Shown: piece after piece, positions 1-12,297 of the stretch
Numbering within the stretch: the first letter of the stretch is position 1
Layout: each line of letters opens with the position of its first letter
Source: Saccoglossus kowalevskii
Lineage: Eukaryota > Hemichordata > Enteropneusta > Harrimaniidae
NCBI RefSeq assembly: GCF_000003605.2
Contig: NW_003114461.1
Location: 434,852 to 447,790, forward strand
Length of the DNA: 12,939 nt
Reading direction: 5' to 3'
The notes under the pieces: model-generated
The model's database searches: none
What the model was told of the DNA's origin: nothing
The model's input: only the letters and a program-made list of their open reading frames with translations
Translations under genes and position numbers: made by a program

Positions 1-46
1 TATTTCTTCACTTTTAGTATATATATATACTAAAAGTGAAGAAATA
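1..46. repeat. Perfect 46-bp palindrome at the window edge
   Basis: Bases 1-23 are the exact reverse complement of bases 24-46, with an alternating TA core and an outer arm containing TTCTTCACTTTTAG. It can form a loop-free cruciform or hairpin. Base 47 breaks nothing visible, because its partner would lie outside the window, so the palindrome may be longer. It could be the middle of a foldback element or one end of a larger repeat. Confidence 0.9.
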
Positions 47-403
47 CTTCACAATTTGCCCAAACCATTTATGTACGATAAAGTTATCTTTTGTAAGTTT
101 CACTGATTTAATGGTCGAAAATGCCTTATTGCGGGAAGCAGGACCACTGAAATTCAAAATAGAATTTTGTAACAATTAAGGCCTGTAATTTAGTAATCTT
201 TTAAAACTAGAACGCCCACGAGATTAACTTTACTTCAATTATAGTGCAAACAATCAACATTCACCTATAATATGCGCCTAGACAATACGACGATGAGTCG
301 TGCTTTCAATTACAGGCTCATGAATTGCCTCGTGTAACATGGCCTTTAACCATGACCTCAACGTAAATACATGCATTTGAAAAGTCAAGTAATCCTTTTT
401 AAG

Positions 404-458
404 ATAATGCATATTATATAGCATTATGGTATTACCTCGGTAATAACGAGGTACCATA
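404..458. repeat. Two adjacent short hairpins
   Basis: ATAATGC (404-410) pairs with GCATTAT (421-427) across a 10-base loop. Immediately overlapping it, TATGGTA (425-431) plus CCTCG pairs with CGAGG plus TACCATA (452-458), leaving a small bulge. The two stems share bases and so are mutually exclusive. No function is evident; this may be repeat debris. Confidence 0.5.
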
Positions 459-931
459 CTGTTTGAAAAGGTTCAAGAGTAGACACTACTGACAACACAT
501 TGTTGAAATATGTGATGTCATCATATGAAGCTTGATAACAAGCAGAGCACTTGCTGTTGTCTAATCACTGCGATTCTCATAACGGGCTTTTTTCCAAAGC
601 AGCAAACAATTTAGCCTATTCGTAAGTTAGAGAATATAATTCATGAGTGAACAAGGTGGTAAATCTAATTATACACAAGATAAAAAACTAACATTTTGTA
701 AACTTAAGCTAGTTGGTAAAAACTAGGGCTTAGTTTGACTACAAGCTCTAAGCTTGCTACATTAAGACCAAACATAAACAAACTAAGTCATAAGTCCTTG
801 TGTATTACAGAATCACTTTTAATCATAAATTAGATTTGAAGGTATTGAAGTAGTTAATTAGTGCATTTACCTTTAGAAAAGCGCTTTGAACTTTGGGAAA
901 ATCAATGTTTATCAACACAAATGTTGCACAA

Positions 932-947
932 GCGTGACGACCACCGC
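932..947 (+). repeat. Isolated copy of the 2432-2564 element end
   Basis: The 16 bases here match 2542-2557 at 15 of 16 positions (core GACGACCACCGC). That core is the GC-rich right arm of the foldback at 2432-2564. I see no inverted partner nearby, so this looks like a solo end or truncated relative. Confidence 0.45.
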
Positions 948-1384
948 CATTCAACCCAAATATGTGTCTTTATTAAACAGATCCGCAGTGGGCTCACCTC
1001 TTATTGTAATGAGCACATCAAACTGTAAATATGTACCAAATTTATCACAATACTCGCTGGACAAATAATGGATTTCGTACTAGAGACAGTCTTAAGATAC
1101 AAGTTACGCAATGCGTGAATCAGTAAACGTGTGGGTGAACGTAAAACAAAATGTCTCGTAATTATTATCATAACATTTGTATATCCAAATTATAACAGGA
1201 GAATCCATACTCCATATAAACACAATTTGAGAGAACAATAAAATTTAAAAGTGCATGGATATATATAAGGACAAATACATATACAAGTCCAGAACGATTA
1301 TGTAGCGAAAATGAGATCAGCACGATTTGACGTAATTAGAGATGTGATCATACAAAGGATACGTTAAATAGGGTGTGTGTTTAT

Positions 1385-1425
1385 CACTGACATCGAAGTC
1401 AGGGGTCTGAGTTCGAATGCAGCTT
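1385..1425 (+). repeat. Possible tRNA-derived SINE fragment
   Basis: A B-box-like motif (GAGTTCGAATG at 1409-1419; consensus GGTTCGANTCC) follows a 5-bp stem CTGAC/GTCAG that resembles an anticodon arm. There is no convincing A box and no acceptor stem, so this is not a tRNA gene. It could be a decayed SINE or chance. Confidence 0.2.
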
Positions 1426-1760
1426 TGATGATATCGACTTAACACAGCACATCATGGCCAGGTTTTCAACGGACGTGCAAAAATAATATTAGAGGAAAAG
1501 TAATTATCATTTACAGCGTCTGGCACCGCAATTTTCACCGCATGGATGAAAAAGGCGTGAAAAATGTAATTTTACTTATTTTCAAAAACAATTTAAAGAT
1601 ATGGATAGAGCACTGGAGTGTTCAGTTGAGAATATGCAGTCCCAAACTTGTTACATATTCAACATTTAACAATACTATTCACGTAACTTGGAAAGCAATA
1701 ACTTTAATCTGCCGATAATTTGCATACTGGGGCAGGCAGAAGTGAAAATATGCACAGAGC

Positions 1761-1778
1761 ATATATATATATATATAT
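1761..1778. repeat. Short (AT)n microsatellite
   Basis: About nine uninterrupted AT units. Simple sequence with no other signal. Confidence 0.85.
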
Positions 1779-2093
1779 TGTAATTTTGCCTTAAGTGTAG
1801 TATAGTTTATATTTCCATACAACCGTTTTCCCATTTTAAATACGGAAACAATATTTGACGATATTTGTGTTTAACACATCCAGATTGCATCGCAAGTTGT
1901 GTAGACAACAACATGTTACTTTTTATTCAATGGTTTATTTAAATTCATGCTGCGTACATCATGTCTATTATATTGAGCCGTAACCCCAAGCTGTTACAAT
2001 AGCCAGACTGAACACAACATCATAATCGTGTATTTAAAAACATCAGTGAAGTGGCACAAATGTGTAAGTTCAGAAAAGTAAGTCAATTTTCGC

Positions 2094-2117
2094 AAAAAAA
2101 AAACAAAAAAAAACAAA
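2094..2117. repeat. A-rich simple repeat
   Basis: Two runs of about ten and nine A, each followed by C, then four A. I see no source gene or SINE body next to it. Confidence 0.8.
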
Positions 2118-2431
2118 ACGGTATGAACCTTTACATTAATGTACGGAAAGACATGGTTTGTGGAAGACACACATTTTATACATGTTATGCATAGAATATT
2201 CAAGCAAACGTCAAGACGTGTGCCCAATGATGAAAAGGCTCCCATTTCACAGCTAGTGCATAAACCTACATTCTGAAATTGCAGGGTGATGTACATCGCC
2301 GACATTAGGACAGATTGTGCCGAGACCACATATAATCACTCATATTTTATGGTTGTAAAACTTACAGTATACGCTGATATATCATTCCGAGCAGTTTTTT
2401 TCACAAAATGACTGACAATGTACATATAACA

Positions 2432-2564
2432 TTAAAGGGCGGTGCTCGTCGTGCCGCGTCCTGTTCGATATGGGACTCATAGCGACGTATTCAACGCGTG
2501 TAAAATACATTATTTATTTACATGAAATTCGAACACAGGCTGCGCGACGACCACCGCGCTTTAA
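2432..2564. mobile_element. Foldback MITE candidate bounded by TTAA
   Basis: Left arm 2432-2468 and right arm 2529-2564 are near-inverse copies, about 80 to 85% by eye. Both read TTAAAG(G/C)GCGGTG(C/G)TCGTCG inward and end near TGTTCGA. Both ends sit on TTAA, the target duplicated by piggyBac-type elements. The 60-base interior contains a second small stem (TGTAAAATA with TATTTACA, about 2500-2522). The arms are GC-rich in an AT-rich background, which supports an inserted unit. No coding capacity. Superfamily assignment is an inference from the TTAA ends only. Confidence 0.6.
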
Positions 2565-3507
2565 CTAATACGGAAACGATTAACTATACATTTTGACACA
2601 GAATGTTCTAAATGATATATGCTCCTAAATTATGCCACTGAAGGGGTCAAAACTAGGTATGTTAAACATTTTAAAGGTAAACAAATAAATGAAATATGCA
2701 ATAAGTCTATTTACACATAGTATAAAATGATTCCATAAAAAACCTCTATTACAATGCACGAACATATATTATGTTTTGTCCCTTAATTTACTAATTAAAT
2801 GTGTAAAAGTGTATGTAAGTAAGTGGTTTTAATTGTAGCATATTTTACTTGTAAAGGGTCAGACAAACTCTGAAGCTTGTACGAAACTTGACAGTTGTCA
2901 GCCTGAGTAATTAGTTTAGACACAATAGAGTGAACGGGAGAGCATATTTACAAGATGCGACCCAATATCTTTAACTTTTGAGTGAGACAATATATAGCAC
3001 TGGAACGAGACACAGGCGTCTTCCCTAAAACACTGTAACTGTAACGGTGATTGAAACCATCGAACATTGTGACTAATATCGCAAAACTAGTCAAAATTGT
3101 ATGTTATCAAGATCTTCGTTGCTTGAAAACGTTACACAATTTTCCTAGTTAATAATCGACACCGAGTGACTATGTCCGAGACTTAACTTCCACTTAGTCC
3201 TAGAGACACAGACGAAGATTAAGAATACTGTTACCGTAGTCGATACAGCTAGGTCTAGATGGGGTCTGTAAAATACGCTAAGTAAATAACAAAATACTTG
3301 CAGACTGTTTTTGAACTGAAACTCATTCTCATGTTTTCATAGTTTGATCGGTTTCTGTTGTCAATAACTACGATCTCATGGCATATCCCAGACACTGCAG
3401 TTTGCGTGGCTTGATTACTATATTTTCGATTAATTCAAAGGAAAAATTTCGATTTATGCACCATAACTAAGTTGTCGAGTGTCAGCAAGATAATATGATA
3501 TTATTAC
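2565..3507. other. Intergenic DNA, nothing recognised
   Basis: AT-rich sequence without a credible coding exon, RNA gene or clear repeat on either strand. Confidence 0.6.
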
Positions 3508-3611
3508 GAGGATACCTCAAAGTATGCACGAAGACAGTACGGAGTATCGACCGATGCGCAGCTGGTCAATGCAACGGCGCACTGTCTGAGTGTATACTTT
3601 GAGGTATCCTC
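3508..3611. repeat. Long hairpin with 18-bp perfect arms
   Basis: GAGGATACCTCAAAGTAT at 3508-3525 is exactly reverse-complementary to 3594-3611. Pairing continues inward at 11 of 15 positions (3526-3540 against 3579-3593). The flanks carry a direct TTATTA at 3501-3506 and 3619-3624, a possible target-site duplication, although it is low-complexity. The right flank also holds the palindrome AATAAGCTTATT. This is most likely a MITE. A small-RNA precursor is an alternative because of the length and pairing, but nothing else supports it. Confidence 0.65.
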
Positions 3612-3870
3612 AATAAGCTTATTATTATACATCTTTTCCCTCCAAGGATACATCATGGGAATGCCGTAATCCAAAAGGTTTAGAATAGAATCAGCGAACT
3701 TCTTTGTGTGTAATCCTGCCAAACCCTAGTGGCAGCCATGTTTGTTTTTATTATTAGAGGACGCTTAAGCGCGTGATCATTTCATTTTTTGGAATTCGCA
3801 TAACTTAATATAGTAGTACGCTGTAACTAATGGCGTTACGGTGACAGATATATAATAATACCCATTACTC

Positions 3871-4802
3871 GAACCTCGCATGGATGGTACTAACGGAAGG
3901 AGCCACGACGCTATTGTTTTAGCTTTACCTCATGATCGTTTGTCAATGTGTGTTCACAAACATTGTTCTTGTTTGCTTTTAGCACCTTCGTACAATGGGT
4001 TGCGCTAATCTCGAGCGTTCGGTAATATTCGGAGCATGTTCGGAAGCGATAGTCCAACCTCGCATGTACAATACTATAGTATTGAAAATGGCGTCTAGTT
4101 TGAATGCTGTTGTTTCCGGAGATCTTGGCGAACTTTAATGGAAAATTGTCAAATATAACATTGATTGAAGAAGAACTGATGAAATATCGTGGATTTTGTA
4201 TTTTTAATGGTAATGAGACTTAATCAATGATTGCATTATTCAATGGTACCATTGTCAGTGCGTGGGTTTGGCACCCGAAACTGTCGAAATGTTTGACCAC
4301 CGGACATCGGGGAACACCGACAGCAAAGATAGTATCGAAAGAAGAGCATGCCTAGACAATTTCTCTGTGATAATATTTTTTTGGAGTCCTTAGGAATTGT
4401 TGTTGTATGCTCTCGGAATCTTGTTATAGTTACAGTTGCTAATAATTAAAACATGTGAAATTTGTGAAGTCAAACATTCATCTGTTGAATTTCCGGTTGT
4501 GAAATACGTATTTTGACCTTTCACACCTAAACAAACCCAGTGCGCATGTGTGATGACCGTAGTTTCATAATGCGCATATATTTTATGGTCACATTAAAAA
4601 TCGGCGAGGTTATATCATATTCCACTAACTCGTTACTTGTGTAAACAATCGCAAACTATCATTGACATCAAATATGAGCTAGACAATGTCCTTATCAGGA
4701 TTAATTTGGGTTGAAACAAAAGGAAATAAGCCAGTTAAGAGGCTTAAGTGGTCACTTGATAGGCGTCGTGGCTCCTTCCGTTAATACCTTTTATGAACCT
4801 CG
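3871..4802. mobile_element. Non-autonomous DNA transposon candidate, ~916 bp
   Basis: Two 26-bp arms in opposite orientation match at 25 of 26 positions: 3886-3911 and 4763-4788, core TAACGGAAGGAGCCACGACGC. Just outside them an 8-bp direct repeat, GAACCTCG, occurs at 3871-3878 and 4795-4802. It behaves like a target-site duplication and places the element at 3879-4794. An 8-bp duplication is typical of hAT-like elements and several other superfamilies. The outermost 6-7 bases of the two ends match poorly, so the exact ends are uncertain. The interior has no transposase-like frame. AACCTCGCATG (3872-3882) recurs inside at 4056-4066, so a nested history is possible. Confidence 0.65.
4069..4084. 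repeat. 16-bp perfect palindrome inside the transposon candidate
   Basis: CAATACTATAGTATTG is self-complementary. It lies 3 bases after the internal AACCTCGCATG copy. No function recognised. Confidence 0.7.
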
Positions 4803-5286
4803 TGAAATCGCTAAACGGTGTCTAGGCCATAACTGAATTGTCATGTCTACTGTATCGAATGATTTAAACTTACAGAAGAAATCCGTATATAGCGGTGTGG
4901 TTTTCCATAGTGCGACAAGATCGTTTGCGCGAATGAAGATCTAATTCCTCAATACGCATAGAGAACACATCCGGATGTAAATTCGCTGTCACAGTCGTGG
5001 GTTTTAATAATAACAACACTACAGCCAACGCTGTTTGTCGCATGTTTCACGTGTAATACCAGAGACACCCTAACATACAAAATAAAACATTGCATTAGTA
5101 TATTGATGTAATCGCGATAAATCAAAAGTGATTGCAAATCTGATTCTAGCTGTTGTTGTTTTTATTATGATGATAAAACGCATTTCATTGAAATGTATTA
5201 TGTTGTAAATGTTTATTGTTTGTCTGTGCCGTATTTTTGGACGTTTAAATCCATATATTCTAATGTGAAATATTCTCTGTCAACAG
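4803..5286 (+). other. Upstream region of the sulfotransferase gene
   Basis: No complete exon could be fixed here, but the gene needs an upstream exon. The reading frame of exon 5287-5447 hits TAA shortly before its acceptor and offers no ATG. If the missing start were a codon split as AT|G, donors with AT immediately before GT exist at 4977 (GTAAAT) and 5108 (GTAATC). Choosing between these, or a more distant exon, is not possible from sequence alone. Confidence 0.3.
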
Positions 5287-9321
<4,035 letters not shown>

Positions 9322-9675
9322 AAAGTTGATGTTAAAATGCTACTCTGTTAAGTTCAGTTTTATTTTGCCGATGAACGTTTGTCAGGTTTTTTGGTGTGCT
9401 CATACATGGGGAGCAGACGTCTAGCCGACAATGCTTCTGACGGCAACAAGACACTTATAATCATCTGTGACAGACGAGTATATTGTTACGGTATATGTTA
9501 TAGTTATTTTTTCAATATAATGTGTAAATCAGATAAATGTTTAAAGAACTAGATATTTATATAGGACATGTAGAAGCGCTACTGAGATTTATTTACTTTA
9601 AGTTTATAAATAACCATTCGTCAAAACGAGGCTCTTTGTTATATGACTAAAAATAAAATAATGGAGAATGTCGCT
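9322..9675 (+). other. Probable 3' untranslated region of the WSCD-like gene
   Basis: AT-rich and non-coding, ending near the poly(A) signal. A T-rich stretch (TTATATTTTTACC) follows at about 9678. Confidence 0.5.
9652..9657 (+). terminator. Poly(A) signal AATAAA for the WSCD-like gene
   Basis: First canonical AATAAA after the stop codon, 331 bases downstream, in an AAAATAAAATAATGG context. A second AATAAA at 9878-9883 is an alternative. Confidence 0.5.
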
Positions 9676-9855
9676 GGAGTTATATTTTTACCAAAGCTGA
9701 TAACCACTCGCGTAGGGATGTTTTTCTTCTTCCTTCGTACATATTGATTAGCACGAGCAAATGCAGTTACCAGTGCTGACACGCAGTCTTGTTTTTATTT
9801 TATTTTAACCAGAAATATAACTACAAGAACAAACAAAAACAAAAAAATACACTTT

Positions 9856-9924
9856 AATTATATTAAGAATACTATCCAATAAAATAGTATCCTGATATAT
9901 GCAGTCAGTATTCTTAAAGTAATT
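9856..9924. repeat. Small foldback with two alternative stems
   Basis: Arms 9856-9873 and 9907-9924 match at 16 of 18 positions, with the inner 11 (TTAAGAATACT) perfect. A shorter 7-bp stem (ATACTAT 9869-9875 with ATAGTAT 9884-9890) competes with it. AT-rich; probably a small MITE remnant. Confidence 0.45.
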
Positions 9925-10134
9925 TATAACACTGAACACCTTGTTCACATACTCGTAATGCGAAGATTATGTGATTTGAAATAACTTTGCTTCCTACGAA
10001 CACGTAAGAATAGTCCATGAGCCAGTTGCCGGTACCATCTCGAGGGGCAAGTTCCACCATACTTTTTCTGATAGCTCTGGACATATAGTTTACAAAATCG
10101 TTTGGTGGACGTGTCGTATAAGTAGCTAAATATT

Positions 10135-10148
10135 GTTGCCATAGCAAC
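10135..10148. promoter_or_regulatory. RFX X-box motif
   Basis: GTTGCCATAGCAAC fits every position of the X-box consensus GTHNYYATRRNAAC used by RFX/DAF-19 factors, often near cilia genes. No ciliary gene start is visible beside it, so occupancy and target are unknown. Confidence 0.35.
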
Positions 10149-10283
10149 CAATCTAACAAAATTTAGTATAATGATAATGTATGTTATCAGTGTAATGCAT
10201 GTATTAAGTATAGGTAATTTGTCATGTCAATTAATTATAGTGAAGTTTGTCACCAACAGGCATCTCGACGATGCCAATCATCA

Positions 10284-10320
10284 GGGCCAAAGGGTCAGGG
10301 TCAAAGGACAGAGGTCAAAG
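10284..10320 (+). promoter_or_regulatory. Cluster of nuclear-receptor-like half-sites
   Basis: Half-sites in one direction: GGGCCA (10284), GGGTCA (10292), GGGTCA (10298) and AGGTCA (10312). GGGTCAAAGGACA at 10298-10310 is one base from a DR1 element of the HNF4/RXR type. The same pattern can also be a degenerate (GGTCAAA)n tandem repeat, which is common in invertebrate non-coding DNA. Confidence 0.3.
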
Positions 10321-10583
10321 ATAAAAAATCACCATATCATCAATAGTTTGAAATAATGTATAATGAATCAACAACAAAATAACAAATAGTAGTTGAAGTA
10401 ACAGTGGATTGGTAGTTAAAACATACCTGCTTTGTGAAATCATGTTGAAATCCATTTAGCTAGTTATTGCCAGAAAGTTACTGCAATGTAATTTACAATA
10501 AATGAAAACAGTATCTACTAGTATTCTGTTTTTGCATCGATAATATAGCTAAAAACACAAAATCATTGTCTTAATAAATGGCT

Positions 10584-10604
10584 AAAATAAATAAATAAAT
10601 AAAT
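10584..10604. repeat. (AAAT)n tetranucleotide repeat
   Basis: About five AAAT/AATA units. It sits exactly where similarity of the neighbouring pseudogene to its family stops. Confidence 0.85.
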
Positions 10605-11165
10605 TTCAAACCATATACCATACATTGGCAAGCAGGTAGTTTACACTCCCTGGTAAACTTACAGGACAGAAACTCCATTACTACCTCTGGTGCTGGGGGG
10701 GGGGGCATTTCATCCAATCAATTGCAAGATTCCCTTCCTCCATTATCCATCCATATCCAGTTTATGGCTAGGAATTTGTGGATAACTCTCCAAACACCTA
10801 CTCCACACTGCAGCTTGGTAGTTGGCACGTAGAGCATGCAGATATAGACAATCTTCACAGGGAGGTAGTTGACTGGATTCAATATCGCCCTTCTTAGTCC
10901 GAAATAGTTGGTACCTCAATATATTAACCTCATTAGTTCTTGATCCAGCAGCATATAATCGACAAGTAAATTGTTGGAGTAGACAAAACAGGTCTTTAGA
11001 TAACTCCCATCTATCACCTAGTCGTGCTAACGCCTTCTGGAGATTCTCATCTGCAATAAATAGCTTCAATGCAGAGATTTTTCCACGTCCTCCAAATGCA
11101 CTAACAGAATCACACCCTGTAAATGCATATAGTCCCATCAAACTTTTGCAAATGTCTCTGCCAAG
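10604..11165 (-). pseudogene. Pseudogene: GCD motif and start of the CXC domain
   Basis: LMGLYAFTGCDSVSAFGGRG resembles the FEN1 GCDY helix-turn-helix segment and supplies the fifth acidic residue. LQQFTCRLYAAGSRTNEVN, SSQLPPCEDCLYLHALRA and NYQAAVWSRCLE follow. A frame change near 10746-10756 leads to GYGWIMEEGNLAIDWMKC. A second, in the 11-base C run (G on the + strand, 10695-10705), leads to PEVVMEFLSC and CKFTRECKLPACQCMVYGLK. That last part matches the first half of a tesmin/TSO1-like CXC cysteine motif. The second half is missing and (AAAT)n follows. Confidence 0.75.
10695..10705 (+). repeat. Run of eleven G (C on the pseudogene strand)
   Basis: Lies where relatives have a short proline-containing spacer before PAPE. 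Its length puts the flanking coding segments in different frames, so slippage or sequencing error can account for this frameshift. Confidence 0.8.
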
Positions 11166-11930
11166 TTAATTACCAAGTTTCCCGATATCAATATACCTAA
11201 TTCGATTTTGGGTGCCACATTTGATATAGATATTTTCGATATCATTTCTCCCAAAAAGAGTTAGTGCAATGATAATAACATCTGTGTTTTCAGACACAAT
11301 TATGACTGATTGATAATGATGGGATGCATGTTTTGCGTGGAGCATCATCCTTGTGTCTGCTTCCTCTTGAGATGATGTCAGGTGGGGGGCAATAGACACA
11401 CCTTCTTCACCGAGTGTGATGCAATATTCCTGGCAAGTGACGAGTAACACCTTTGACCCTAATTTCTCAATGTAAGAGGATTTCTTCCATTCTTCACCAA
11501 AAAATGCAATGAGAGCACTTTTGCTGGCTGAACATCTGAGAATGGATCTCCATTGTTGTATCTTATGGCTAGACGTAATCTTACTTAGTAATTCCCCAGA
11601 ACCAGACTCCATCCTTTTATTGCGTTCTGCATTCTTGATTGACAACTCTCTGTATATCAAATATCACATCTATTCTAGCACAGTCTTTTCCATCTCTCAA
11701 AACCATTGCAAATACAGCTGCTGCCAGTTCACCGTATGTCTTTCTTTCAGCATTTACTTTATGTACCACAACCATTCCATCAATGATGCAGGCAGAAGGG
11801 ATTGTGTCAGCTGGAGATACTCTCTTTTCCAGATGCCTTGCAAGAACTGATTTGCTAGTCATCTTCATTGTCCCATCAGAGTTGGCAAGGGACCAAGGTA
11901 GTGGACCTAATGAGTGTTGTAATACCTCTG
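11166..11930 (-). pseudogene. Pseudogene: FEN1/XPG-like catalytic region
   Basis: Reads LGPLPWSLA, then SACIIDGMVVVHKV and RIDVIFD. After a short frame change (11652-11658, consistent with loss of two bases) come YRELSIKNAERNKR, SSQEEADTRMMLHAKHAS and VIIVSENTDVIIIAL. The acidic residues in IIDG, VIFD, EEAD and ENTD follow the order of the metal-binding acids of flap endonucleases. The stop at 11166-11168 replaces one residue between IGKLGN and LGRDICKSL; the frame is otherwise unchanged on both sides. The nuclease assignment is an inference from motif order. Confidence 0.65.
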
Positions 11931-12297
11931 CGAATCCAAATTTCGACTTGTTGCAACAAGAAGCATATGACCAAAAAGCTTGTGGTCTGCCTTCAGAACA
12001 ATTTCCTTGTTGGAAGCCTTTGGTTTGCTTGATTTCTTAATGGTGCTGAACGTTTTCAGCTGTTGCATTGGTAGACGATCATGGAACCTTAATCTAGATT
12101 CATAGGATTCTAACTTGTTCTTTCTAAACGATTTGTATGCTTCTTCTCCTTTCCCAAGTGATGTCAACAAGTCTTCTTTAACAGTATCAGGTGGTATGGA
12201 TCCAGTTGAGAGACACATTAGTTCTTGTTCATAACTAAATGGATTCACCCAGTTGTTTTGTAGTGCATCCAATAAGGATTGAATATCTTTTTCATTC
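11907..12297 (-). pseudogene. Pseudogene: linker region preceding the nuclease part
   Basis: After a frame change in or beside an A run (12288-12298) the family reading resumes as EKDIQSLLDALQNNWVNPF. It continues through a charged linker and FSTIKKSSKPKASNKEIVLK to LFGHMLLVATSRNLDSQ. It then breaks again near 11924-11930, where the next frame gives VLQHSLGPLPWSLANSDG. The NPF and LGPLPW motifs are family landmarks. Confidence 0.8.

Larger units (their letters stand above)
47..2431. other. Intergenic DNA, no gene seen
   Basis: No open frame here has protein-like composition or flanking splice signals. The stretch is AT-rich and contains only the small repeats listed separately. A 9-bp inverted repeat (CTTAGTTTG at 729-737 with CAAACTAAG at 779-787) is also present and could be chance. 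Confidence 0.6.
9676..10603. other. Intergenic DNA between the gene and the pseudogene
   Basis: Holds the foldback at 9856-9924, the X-box at 10135-10148, the half-site cluster at 10284-10320 and the tetranucleotide repeat at 10584-10604. Two overlapping minus-strand frames (9914-10159 and 9945-10151) encode nothing I recognise. Confidence 0.5.

Noticed and set aside
886-1068. 60-residue plus-strand frame
   Set aside because: It crosses the solo repeat end at 932-947 and has no protein-like features.
1994-2329. 111-residue minus-strand open frame
   Set aside because: It runs through the A-rich repeat (giving FFFVFF) and has no domain-like pattern, splice context or similarity I recognise.
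3504-3722. 72-residue minus-strand frame, with a nearby good-context ATG at about 3738
   Set aside because: The frame starts at TTG and ends inside the hairpin repeat. The ATGGCTGCC frame stops after about 20 codons. No family recognised.
4949-5137. 62-residue minus-strand frame
   Set aside because: No recognised motif, and it lies in the probable upstream region of the plus-strand gene.
9914-10159. 81-residue minus-strand frame with fairly protein-like composition
   Set aside because: I recognise no family, and a second frame overlaps it for most of its length. I leave it undecided rather than call a gene; transcripts could change that.
11509-12040. Two plus-strand frames of 113 and 133 residues
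   Set aside because: Both are antisense shadows of the minus-strand pseudogene.
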